A stretch of DNA of 64,000 nucleotides from Ohtaekwangia sp. (GTDB lineage Bacteria; Bacteroidota; Bacteroidia; Cytophagales; Cyclobacteriaceae). The stretch's first letter is position 1. The number at the start of each line of letters is the position of its first letter. Positions 52,801 through 60,800 of the stretch are shown here, in pieces. A model generated the notes under the pieces. That model did no database searches. It was not told the DNA's origin and saw only the letters and a program-made list of their open reading frames with translations. The translations under genes were made by a program, and so were the position numbers. The stretch lies in assembly GCA_021155195.1 (NCBI GenBank), contig JAJNPV010000049.1:62001-126000 (forward strand), given 5' to 3'.

Positions 52801-53084
52801 GTGGTGTATCCAACAAAGGAGAAAACAAGTGCTGTAGCATCCGAAGGAACTTCAATTGAGTATGTTCCATCAGTACCAGTTACGGTACCATTTGTGGTAC
52901 CTTTTACCACAACATTCACACCGGGAAATCCAGCACCACTTTCATCGGATACTTTGCCTCGAACGGATTGCTGCATGAATGCTTCACTTTCGTGTAGCAT
53001 CTCAAGATTGCCACCGGAGACAGTGGTATGATAGCATACTATCATTAATATGCTGGATAAAAATAATAAGTAATGTTTTCGCAT
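49845..53084 (-). CDS. SusC/RagA-type TonB-dependent receptor
   Basis: Outer-membrane transporter of a SusCD pair. The start chosen is the ATG at 53084 (MRKHYLLFLSSILMIVCYHT), which gives a signal peptide; the longer frame from 53261 begins with an unrelated Cys-rich stretch. The 1079-residue protein has a CarboxypepD_reg-like domain (VRGKVSDESGAGFPGVNVVV), then the plug with SLQGKIAGVNIS and the family motif VESMTVLKGAAASALYGSRA, followed by the barrel ending in RSIGFNLNVKF. There is no anti-sigma-interacting N-terminal extension, so control is probably by the AraC regulator encoded divergently. It is the first gene of the leftward operon. Confidence 0.94.
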   Translation of the reverse strand: MRKHYLLFLSSILMIVCYHTTVSGGNLEMLHESEAFMQQSVRGKVSDESGAGFPGVNVVVKGTTNGTVTGTDGTYSIEVPSDATALVFSFVGYTTQEISLQGRNVIDVSMVVDAKSLDEVVVTALGIERSSKSLGYATSKVTSDQLSVNRSPNIMNSLQGKIAGVNISSLGTGPGGTSKIRIRGQSSISGQNNPLIVINGVPIDNTNFGTNPGNQGSDGAIGSRGGGATTDGGDGLTSINPDDVESMTVLKGAAASALYGSRAKDGVIMITTKSRGTQRGVGVTYNMNYMSDQVLDFTDYQYEFGQGEYGVGPATAGAPANPVTGQWSFGPRIQPGMTQLLYDDPAIPYVAQKNRLSEFYRKGSALTNTISLAATSEKGGLNLSIANMNADGITPNNTYTRKTINLGMGYDLTDKLSFKGNINYSNEYNKNPPVVSEQDNSIPTALLAMANTMPLDVLEANQYNSLGGEYSYSRFTNRTNPYWVLSEVKQNNRRDRIFGNISVKYDFTKWLFAQVRVGQDFWSRDSDYINAPTGKNNLNQGGIASATPGFVNGVFTQEARRFRETNVDFLISATKEFGDIGLNITAGGNQMYRRSDLNSVQVTDFVVKGLYTVQNGRLKDPLYDLSERQVNSLYGSAELNYKQFIYLNMTARNDWFSTLSPDNRSILYPSVSLSYIFSESFELPSWLDFGKLRVAYAQAGSDTDVPPYADKLFYTTSAAPFAGQPVGSTGTVVPNANLKPMSIAETEVGLELRMFDGRLGLDFAAYRKITTDQIVNAQISNASGFTNTRINSGESENKGLEMMINVVPLRTSNFQWDFTFNGAYNITKVLSLLTDTEGERITVGNHVFNGFLQQIVGQEMGQIVGNGYRRDASGQIVFGTDGLPLTTSNLIFGSALPKWVGGFTNTLNYKGVALSFLIDFKLGGKLLSGTNFNAYRHGLHKATLEGREGGPIVNGGDRGKVVGVGVNELGEPNAVGATNEDYFSVVRARALIEPVIYDAGYWKLRQITIGYDFTKFLKESFPVKGLRLSAVANNVFMLKKWADNIDPEAFGYSSDNVIGMESPTVPTTRSIGFNLNVKF

Positions 53085-53374
53085 AACGTAATTGGGTTTA
53101 ATGGGTTGATTGGTTGGCTGGCAGGGAAGTCTATGGCAACTTTTTAGGTCACAATAAAAATCTCCACCTTTAAGCAAGATTCTCAAATTGGAACAAGGCA
53201 ACTTCCAATAAACCTCAGTGGTGAAATTTGCACACGATTGCGGTTTCGGTTTAAATGACACAATTCAGGCTTACACCGTTGCCATTTCAATTGTTTTTTA
53301 CAGATTTGTTAGTTGTGTGGTCGGCATTTTTTGATTCGATAACTCATGTTTCACATTCTTTTTAGTTACCTGAC
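53085..53374. other. Divergent intergenic region between susC and the AraC regulator
   Basis: A 290-bp gap without a credible gene. The susC-side part (53085-53261) is open in the leftward frame but reads as Cys-rich sequence lacking family similarity, consistent with a 5' leader of about 150-180 nt. The centre contains AT-rich runs and TTTG boxes, but I could not fix a promoter with correct spacing. Regulatory sites for the AraC protein are expected here but were not recognised. Confidence 0.4.
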
Positions 53375-54265
53375 ATGAATCAATTTTTTCTAGCCCAGGG
53401 ACAATCCAAAGAACTGGATCCATTCCCTCACATTCTTGAAATTGCCATTCGAAAAAATACCAACATTCAGTTAAACTCTTTATGCAGTACTACCTCCGAT
53501 AGTATAAGGATATATTATGTATTGGATGGGAAGTTTGAATGGATAATCCAAAACCGTCATCATATTTTATATCCAGGCGACCTGGCCATAGTATTGCCCG
53601 GGCAAACTTTTCAAGGTGAAAAAGGCTTTATGGACATTGGCACCCTCTTCTGGCTGCACATTAAGGTAGAAAGTATTGAAGTTTTTAATCGGATAAAACT
53701 TGGCAGTTGGAGTGGGCTATCAGAGAGTGAAAGCCTTACCATCAACCGCATACTGCAGCTAAACAATACCGCTGTGTTGGTTAAAATGAAAGAAGTATTC
53801 ACAGCCTTTCAATCCATTCAAAGCGAATTATTTCAGCAGCAGATTGGTTTTAAAACGCGTGTAAATCAACTCATCGATGAACTGTTCATTCAAATTGCAC
53901 GGCAGTCAACACATCAAAATAACTTACAGCGCGACTTTCCACAGGCTTTCATAAAATTGGAAGCTGCCCTTCGAAAAAATCTTTCTCACCAATGGGCAGT
54001 CGATGAAATGGCAGCCATGGTTGGACTTGGAACTACAGCGTTTACAGAAAAAGTAAAAAAGTATACTGGGTTTGCTCCATTGCATTATCTGATTAATATC
54101 AGAATATCAGAAGCCATTAAGTTATTAAGAAAGGAAGAGATAAATGTAACAACGATCGCACTTGAAACTGGTTTTTATTCATCTCAACATTTTTCCACCA
54201 CATTTAAGAAACTAACTGGGTATACGCCTGGGGAATTTAGAAAAAGAGATAGTTCAAAAAATTAA
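53375..54265 (+). CDS. AraC-family regulator of the sugar-acid locus
   Basis: The 296-residue protein has an N-terminal cupin-type sensing domain (SIRIYYVLDGKFEWIIQN, LYPGDLAIVLPGQTFQGEKG). A C-terminal AraC domain follows with WAVDEMAAMVGLGTTAFTEK and INVTTIALETGFYSSQHFST plus FKKLTGYTPGEFRKR. It is divergent from susC, which is the normal position for a regulator of the pair, and it is followed 11 bp later by an FGGY kinase gene. It probably activates the locus when a sugar or sugar acid binds; the ligand is unknown. Confidence 0.92.
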   Translation: MNQFFLAQGQSKELDPFPHILEIAIRKNTNIQLNSLCSTTSDSIRIYYVLDGKFEWIIQNRHHILYPGDLAIVLPGQTFQGEKGFMDIGTLFWLHIKVESIEVFNRIKLGSWSGLSESESLTINRILQLNNTAVLVKMKEVFTAFQSIQSELFQQQIGFKTRVNQLIDELFIQIARQSTHQNNLQRDFPQAFIKLEAALRKNLSHQWAVDEMAAMVGLGTTAFTEKVKKYTGFAPLHYLINIRISEAIKLLRKEEINVTTIALETGFYSSQHFSTTFKKLTGYTPGEFRKRDSSKN

Positions 54266-54276
54266 AGTATTATACT

Positions 54277-55797
54277 ATGGAATGCATCATCACCATCGAA
54301 CTCGGAACAAATGCTGTGCGGGTCTTTGCATTTGATTTAAAAGGAAATGTAATTAATTCAACGAAGGGCTCGTACCCAACTTTCCATAGCGAACCTGATT
54401 ATAGTGAACAAGATCCAGAACAGATATTTATTACTATGCTGTATGTGTTGAAGAATTTCATTACGGAAAAGATTCAACCTAAAAAATATCAAATCCGATC
54501 GATTTGCTTCAATGCCTCTATGCATAGTGTTCTGGCGATTGATCGGAATGGCATTCCTTTGGGGAATGTGATAACCTGGGCTGACAATCGAGGAAAAAAG
54601 GAAGCCCAGGAATTAAAAGGCTCGGAGTTGGGCAAAAAACTGTATAATGCAACGGGAACTCCCATTCACCCCATGTCTCCTTTGGTAAAAATAGCATGGT
54701 TAAAGAAAAACGATCCACAGCGTTTTAATCAAACATATAAATTCCTAACTATAAAGAGCTACATAATTCAACAGCTAACTGGCGAATACATGATTGACTA
54801 CAGTCTGGCCTCTGCGACAGGGCTATTTAACAATCATACACTGAAATGGGAAGGTAGCGCATTGGATTATGCCGGAATTACCTCTGAAAAACTACCTGAA
54901 CTCATGTCCGTATTTAGTTCGCCCGGAAAGCTCAGAAAAGAATATCAAAATTCGCTGGGATTATCAGGTAATACCCGAATTATAATAGGTTCAAGCGATG
55001 GATGCATGGCCACACTAGGTGCTGGTGTGTGGAGTGAAGATAAGGCAACAATAACTATTGAAGATAGTGGTGCCGTAAGGGTAGTTGGTAAGCAAGTTTT
55101 GCGAGACGAAAAACATAGATTCTTCAATTATCTGCTCACCGAAAATCATTACATCTCGGGTGGGCCAACTAACAACGGAGGCATAATCTTTGAATGGTTC
55201 GCCACTCAGTTTGGGGATTTTAAAAATCCTTTTGATATCGAATTTACAATTGAAAGTCTTATCTACGAAGCTTCCAATGTAGATGCAGGTTCGGAAGGAT
55301 TGTTATTCTTGCCTTATTTGTTAGGTGAACGCGCTCCCCTTTGGAATCCCAACGCTCGGGGTTCATACTTTGGCTTAAATATTAAACATGCTCGGAAACA
55401 TTTCATCCGAGCGACCATCGAAGGCATTTTGTACGAAATTTATAGCATCGGAAAAATGTTGGAAGAACATCGCGTAATTAATAGTTTGTCAGTAAATGGG
55501 AGTTTCGCCACCATTCCATTTTGCACACAACTAATTGCTGATATTTTCAATAAGCCTGTTAGCACCATTAAAAATTTAAATAGCGTTGGTCTCGGTGCAT
55601 TCCTGTTGACCGCCACTGAAATGGGTATTTATTCCAATCTTGATGAAGCCGCAAAGAGTGTGGTGTTGCAAGAAACTTTCAATCCGAGAAATCATGACCA
55701 TAAGACCTACCAACAGTACTTTGAATTATTTGAGCGATTGAGTTCAAAGCTTGAAGATGAATTTGAAATATTTGCCAAACTGCAACAAAAGCAGTGA
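54277..55797 (+). CDS. FGGY-family carbohydrate kinase
   Basis: Phosphorylates a sugar, sugar alcohol or sugar acid with ATP in the cytosol. FGGY features in the 506 residues are TIELGTNAVRVFAFDLKGNV (first phosphate loop), ITWADNRGKKEAQEL, MSPLVKIAWLKKNDPQRF, GSSDGCMATLGAG (ATP loop), EGLLFLPYLLGERAPLWNPN, FIRATIEGILYEI and VNGSFATIPFCTQLIADIF with KPVSTIKNLNSVGLGAFLL. The MSPL-KI-WLKK motif and D-R form are close to gluconokinase/xylulokinase-like members. It belongs to the AraC transcription unit, opposite the dehydratase/RraA array, which makes gluconate or a related acid a possible substrate. This is inference. Confidence 0.9.
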   Translation: MECIITIELGTNAVRVFAFDLKGNVINSTKGSYPTFHSEPDYSEQDPEQIFITMLYVLKNFITEKIQPKKYQIRSICFNASMHSVLAIDRNGIPLGNVITWADNRGKKEAQELKGSELGKKLYNATGTPIHPMSPLVKIAWLKKNDPQRFNQTYKFLTIKSYIIQQLTGEYMIDYSLASATGLFNNHTLKWEGSALDYAGITSEKLPELMSVFSSPGKLRKEYQNSLGLSGNTRIIIGSSDGCMATLGAGVWSEDKATITIEDSGAVRVVGKQVLRDEKHRFFNYLLTENHYISGGPTNNGGIIFEWFATQFGDFKNPFDIEFTIESLIYEASNVDAGSEGLLFLPYLLGERAPLWNPNARGSYFGLNIKHARKHFIRATIEGILYEIYSIGKMLEEHRVINSLSVNGSFATIPFCTQLIADIFNKPVSTIKNLNSVGLGAFLLTATEMGIYSNLDEAAKSVVLQETFNPRNHDHKTYQQYFELFERLSSKLEDEFEIFAKLQQKQ

Positions 55798-55937
55798 TTA
55801 AACAGCAAGATTCCATTACATTTTCTATTAGCTCCAACAAAAACCAAAAGAAACCTTTAAAGTGAGAAAAAGAATTTTATCTAAACACCGAATATTCGTA
55901 TAATATCACTGACCAAAGCTTATCTATATTTGCATGA

Positions 55938-56756
55938 TTGGAAAAAAATATCGTGTTAGACATTAAAAGAATTTTCACTATTGCATTGGCTCTTTTGTTC
56001 TCCTGCACAAACAACGATCAAAACCCCGATGTAGATTGTTCAAAAAGCACTTTACAGATTTCGCTTGTGCAAAAAAAAGACCTCTTATCATGCGCCTTTA
56101 ATAATGGCGAAATAGAAGTTTTGGCGGAAGGTGGTTCCCCATCTTACACTTTTGCATTAAGTGGAAAAACAGAGCAATCAAGTTCAACATTTAAATCGCT
56201 CTCAGCTGGTATCTATTCAATAGTTGTGTTCGATTCCAGAAAATGCTCAGATACGTTACAGGTAGAGATCACGAATTTTGAAACTACGCTTACAGCCACT
56301 GCAAATGCTACCCTAAACTCCATGTGCCTGACACCTGATGGCACCTTAAAGATAAAACCCCAAGGAGGCGATGCTCCTTTTACCTTTAGAATCAATAATG
56401 GGTTAAGTTCAAATGATTCCGTTTTTTTAAATCTTAGTCATGGAGCCTATTCTGTGTTTGTGCGTGATTCAAAAAATTGTACTTATACATTTACGGCCAA
56501 TGTGCCCCGTGGCAATACAAATGTGAGTTGGCTGAATCAAATCAAACCTATCATTGACGTATCCTGCGCCAAGTCGGGATGTCATGTTAATGGCACCGGC
56601 AGAATAGATCTTACAAAATTTGATGTAGTGAAAGCTAACGCGCTTCAAATAAAAACCCGTGTGGTTAATAAGTCAATGCCTTTTGATGGAACGCTGCCGG
56701 CCGATCAAATTCAGTTAATCACGTGCTGGATAGATGATGGTACCTTGAATAACTAA
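55938..56756 (+). CDS. Lipoprotein with SprB-like repeats and a C-terminal cytochrome-like motif
   Basis: The lipoprotein signal is TIALALLFSC. Two repeats of the SprB type follow (about 50-110 and 120-185), each with EGGSPSYTF or QGGDAPFTF and a terminal GIYSIVVFDSRKCSDT or GAYSVFVRDSKNCTYT. The C-terminal about 70 residues contain IDVSCAKSGCH, a C-x4-C-H arrangement as in some haem-binding or Cys/His capped domains, with SMPFDGTLPADQIQLITCWI. No function is recognised; surface adhesion or electron transfer are possibilities. The frame starts at a TTG at 55938; a GTG at 55953, preceded by GGAAAAA, gives a shorter, equally good signal. The 55798-55937 gap shows nothing else. Confidence 0.7.
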   Translation: MEKNIVLDIKRIFTIALALLFSCTNNDQNPDVDCSKSTLQISLVQKKDLLSCAFNNGEIEVLAEGGSPSYTFALSGKTEQSSSTFKSLSAGIYSIVVFDSRKCSDTLQVEITNFETTLTATANATLNSMCLTPDGTLKIKPQGGDAPFTFRINNGLSSNDSVFLNLSHGAYSVFVRDSKNCTYTFTANVPRGNTNVSWLNQIKPIIDVSCAKSGCHVNGTGRIDLTKFDVVKANALQIKTRVVNKSMPFDGTLPADQIQLITCWIDDGTLNN

Positions 56757-56835
56757 TTGAGGCATTTTCAATTATCAATAAAAGTGTTTTTTAAAAATTT
56801 TATTACTTTTATCTCACTAAAAAAACTCTACAGCT

Positions 56836-56937
56836 ATGTCAAAAGGAATGGATGTTAAAAAAGCCGACAAGAAGAAGCCCCTGAAAACTTTGAAAGAAAA
56901 GCGGGCTGAAAAAAGAGCTAAAAAGGAAGGTAAGTAA
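56836..56937 (+). CDS. Small Lys-rich basic protein (33 aa)
   Basis: An ATG at 56836 opens MSKGMDVKKADKKKPLKTLK followed by EKRAEKRAKKEGK and TAA at 56935-56937. Of 33 residues 14 are Lys, so it could bind RNA, DNA or ribosomes. It is followed 9 bp later by a strong intrinsic terminator, which supports a real short transcript. Short Lys-rich peptides of this sort recur in Bacteroidota genomes, but I know of no function. Confidence 0.65.
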   Translation: MSKGMDVKKADKKKPLKTLKEKRAEKRAKKEGK

Positions 56938-56946
56938 CTTTCCTAA

Positions 56947-56978
56947 CTAAGCCCTCTCACGGAGGGCTTAGTTTTTTA
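56947..56978 (+). terminator. Intrinsic terminator after the Lys-rich small gene
   Basis: CTAAGCCCT (56947-56955) pairs with AGGGCTTAG (56963-56971), then a run of six T. The stem is perfect for 9 bp with a 7-nt loop. Confidence 0.88.
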
Positions 56979-56993
56979 TCAAGATTATTTCCA

Positions 56994-57776
56994 ATGCGTA
57001 TCTTTTTCATTCTTTATTTGGTGTCATTTATTTTGCCGAGCATTAATGCGCAGGATGTTGGCCTTTATGCCAAAGAAGTTTATACATCTTCTACCGGTGA
57101 TCAACTGCCCTACCGCATTTTGTATCCCGAGGGTTACGATAAATCAAAAAAATATCCCCTCATCCTTTTGTTGCACGGTGGCGGTGAGCGCGGAAATGAT
57201 AACGAAAAACAACTAACCCACGGAGCCAAACTTTTTCTAACAGAAAACAGTCGAAAAAATTTTCCCGCAATTGTTATTGTTCCCCAATGCCCAACAGATA
57301 GTTATTGGGCAAGTGTGAATCTTGATAGAAGCACCTCACCAATTACCCTCGGCTTTGATTATTCTCGACCCATCACACCTCCATTAAAAAATGCGATCGA
57401 TCTGGTTCAAAAAATAAGCAAGAATGAGGGTGTAGATAAAAAGAGAATCTACATAACAGGTCTGTCGATGGGTGGCATGGGAACATTTGAAGCCGTGTTT
57501 CGCTATCCAAAATTATTTGCGGCAGCAGTTCCTATTTGTGGGGGTGGTGACACCGCGCGGTATGATAAACGAGTAAAGAAAATTCCCTTTCGTGTTTTTC
57601 ATGGTGGTGCCGATGCTGTTGTGAGTGTAAACGAATCGCGACAAATGGTAAAAAAACTTCAGTCTTTAAAAGTGAATGTTGTCTATAAGGAATATCCAGC
57701 AGTCAATCACAACAGTTGGGACAATGCTTTTGCTGAGGTGGATTTTCTAAGCTGGATGTTTACTCAAAAAAAATAA
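56994..57776 (+). CDS. Alpha/beta hydrolase, esterase/prolyl-oligopeptidase-like
   Basis: The 260-residue protein has a signal peptide (RIFFILYLVSFILPSINAQ) and a serine-hydrolase domain: YKYP-type opening (KKYPLILLLHGGGERGNDNE), nucleophile elbow TGLSMGGMGTF, Asp probably in HGGADAVVSVNES and His in YPAVNHNSWDNAF. The LLHG-GE-G-DN and GLSMGG-G forms are typical of the phospholipase/carboxylesterase-like esterases that Bacteroidota export, often for sugar-ester removal. The substrate is not known. It starts 15 bp after a terminator, so it needs its own promoter inside or just after the hairpin region, which I did not identify. Confidence 0.88.
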   Translation: MRIFFILYLVSFILPSINAQDVGLYAKEVYTSSTGDQLPYRILYPEGYDKSKKYPLILLLHGGGERGNDNEKQLTHGAKLFLTENSRKNFPAIVIVPQCPTDSYWASVNLDRSTSPITLGFDYSRPITPPLKNAIDLVQKISKNEGVDKKRIYITGLSMGGMGTFEAVFRYPKLFAAAVPICGGGDTARYDKRVKKIPFRVFHGGADAVVSVNESRQMVKKLQSLKVNVVYKEYPAVNHNSWDNAFAEVDFLSWMFTQKK

Positions 57777-57890
57777 TCTCACCGATTCAAACATGACATA
57801 ACTAATCAAGAATAGGATTCCAAAAACTACCTTACTAATCTCCATGGAATCCCTGAAAAGGTTCCTATTTTTGTGCTTACGCTCACCACT

Positions 57891-60800
57891 ATGATTGTTT
57901 TCTTTCGGGCACCTGGTTCTACCCTTTACGCTGTAGAATTCGCTCAACCTTTTGATACTCAAGACTATGAAAAACTGATCTGGCTTTTTGGAGGTGCTAA
58001 GCCGCTGGAGGAAAAATCGATTAGTGGCCATTTCATTGGCCCACGTAAGGAAATGATTACACCCTGGAGCACAAACGCTGTTGAGATCACCCAAACCATG
58101 GGCATCAAAGGCATCATCCGGATTGAAGAATTTTTTGAAGTCAGCAATGCATTGGCTACTCACGATCGCATGCTTCAACGATTATATACAGAGCTCGATC
58201 AGGGGATATTTACAATCCATCATGCACCCGAGCCCATTTTTGAAATTGAGGACATAAAATCCTTTAGCGAAAAAGAAGGACTTGCATTAAGTCAGGAAGA
58301 AATTGATTACCTGAATGATGTGAGTTGGAAACTGGGTCGCAAACTTACCGATAGTGAAGTGTTCGGCTTCTCGCAGGTAAACAGTGAACACTGCCGCCAT
58401 AAAATTTTTAACGGCACGTTTATTATTGATGGGGTTGAGAAACAATCAACACTTTTTCAATTGATCAAAAAAACCTCAAAAGAAAACCCCAATTACATTG
58501 TCTCAGCATATAAGGATAATGTTGCCTTCATCAAAGGACCTTCGGTAGAACAATTTGCACCTACCCGTGGCGATATTCCAGACTATTTTAAAATTGAAGA
58601 TTTCGATTCGGTTATCTCGCTTAAAGCAGAGACGCATAATTTTCCAACTACCGTTGAACCCTTCAACGGTGCAGCTACGGGTGGCGGTGGCGAAATACGC
58701 GATCGCCTTGCAGGTGGTAAAGGTTCTTTACCGTTATCCGGGACTGCTGTTTACATTACGTCTTATCCACGGTTAGAAAATGGAAGACCTTGGGAGAAAA
58801 AATTTGAAGCGCGCAAATGGTTATATCAAACTCCCGCTGAAATTTTGATTAAAGCTTCAGATGGTGCCAGTGATTTTGGAAATAAGTTTGGGCAACCACT
58901 CATTGGTGGAAGTGTATTAACATTCGAACATTTTGAAAACAATAAAAAGTTTGGGTTCGATAAAGTAATCATGCTGGCCGGTGGTGTTGGGTACGGAAAA
59001 GAGAAAGACAGCAAGAAGGAACATCTGAAAGCAGGCGATAAAATTGTTTTATTGGGTGGCGATAATTATCGCATTGGAATGGGTGGCGCAGCTGTATCAT
59101 CTGTAACCACGGGTGAGTTTGGCAATGCATTGGAATTAAATGCGGTGCAACGCTCAAATCCTGAAATGCAAAAGCGCGTAATGAATGCCATTCGCGCCAT
59201 GGTTGAGTCAAATGAAAATCCAATTGTTTCCATCCATGATCATGGAGCTGGTGGTCACCTAAATTGTTTTTCTGAATTGCTGGAAGAAACGGGCGGCACG
59301 ATTGAAATCGATCAGCTTCCTGTTGGGGACCCTACCCTATCTGACAAAGAAATCATCAGCAACGAGTCGCAGGAGCGAATGGGTGTTGCGATCAACGAAA
59401 AGCATGTCGCTGCTTTTAAAGCTGCCGCAGGACGTGAGAGGGCTCCTTTGTATGTTGTAGGCACGGCTACGGGTGATCATCAATTTAAGTTTGTTGACAA
59501 TAAGAAAAAGACAAAGCCAGTTGAGTTAGCAATGAGTCATCTGTTTGGTTCGTCACCAAAAACAATTTTACAAGACTCAACATCGATTGATAAATTTGAG
59601 AAGATCACTTACGATGCAACTAAACTTGCTTCATACATAGAACAAGTTTTACAATTAGAAGCTGTAGCCTGCAAAGATTGGTTAACGAATAAAGTGGATC
59701 GCTCTGTAACCGGTCGTGTAGCAACACAACAAACCTGTGGCCCTATTCAACTTCCTCTTAATAATGTTTCCGCAATGGCATTAGATTTCACAAGCCATAA
59801 AGGAATTGCGACTGGAATTGGTCATGCACCTGGCGCAGCTCTAGTAGATGCTGCTGCGGGAAGTAAGTTAGCGATTGCTGAATCGTTGCTGAACATTATT
59901 TGGGCACCACTTACTTATGGATTAAAAGGGGTTTCGCTAAGCGCGAACTGGATGTGGCCAGCGAAAAATGCCGGTGAAAATGCCCGACTTTATGCCGCAG
60001 TAGAAGCGGTCAGTGATTTTGCATGCAGGCTTGGAATCAACATCCCAACCGGAAAAGATTCACTTTCGATGACGCAGAAATATCCGAATGGTGAAGTGGT
60101 ACTTTCTCCGGGCACAGTTATCATTTCGGCTGTAGCCGAAGTAAGTGATATTCGTAAAACAGTTTCTCCTAACCTTGAGCCTGTTGTTGGTTCTAAACTT
60201 ATTTACATCGATTTCTCAAAAGATGAGTTTACGCTTGGCGGAAGCAGTTTCGCTCAGGTGGTGAATCAAATGGGAACAGAGACTCCTACTATAAAAGACG
60301 ATGCTTATTTTGTTCAGGCTTTTGGGGCTATTCAAGAATTAATAAACCAAAATCTTGTTTTAGCGGGTCATGATATTTCTTCAGGCGGTTTAATCACCAC
60401 TCTATTAGAAATGTGTTTCCCTACGCCCAACACCGGATTGTCAGTAAATGTAAAAGAGTTAGGCGATGACTTGGTAAAAATATTCTTCAGCGAAAATCCC
60501 GGAATCGTTATTCAAATTTCAGATTTAGCTGGAGTTGAAAAACTTTTAAACAATAGCAAAGTTGACTTTAAAGTGATTGGAGAAGTAGTAACTGGTAGAG
60601 TTATGTCAATTGATAATTTACAATTGACAATTGACAACTTAAGATCAACGTGGTTTCATACCTCCTACTTGTTAGACAAACTTCAGCGACCAAAAGGCCA
60701 CGCAGAAAAGAGAAAGGAAAATCTCTTTAAACAAGTACTAGAATATAAGTTCCAATCAAAATTTGATGGGAGATTCTCTACTTATGGTATTGACCCAAAG

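Noticed and set aside
49845..53261. Longer susC start at 53261
   Set aside because: The extra 59 codons read as Cys/Pro-rich sequence without a signal peptide, whereas the ATG at 53084 gives a normal one.
53085..53374. Palindromic operator of the sugar-acid AraC regulator
   Set aside because: Several short inverted pairs exist in this AT-rich stretch, but none is long or repeated enough to distinguish from chance.
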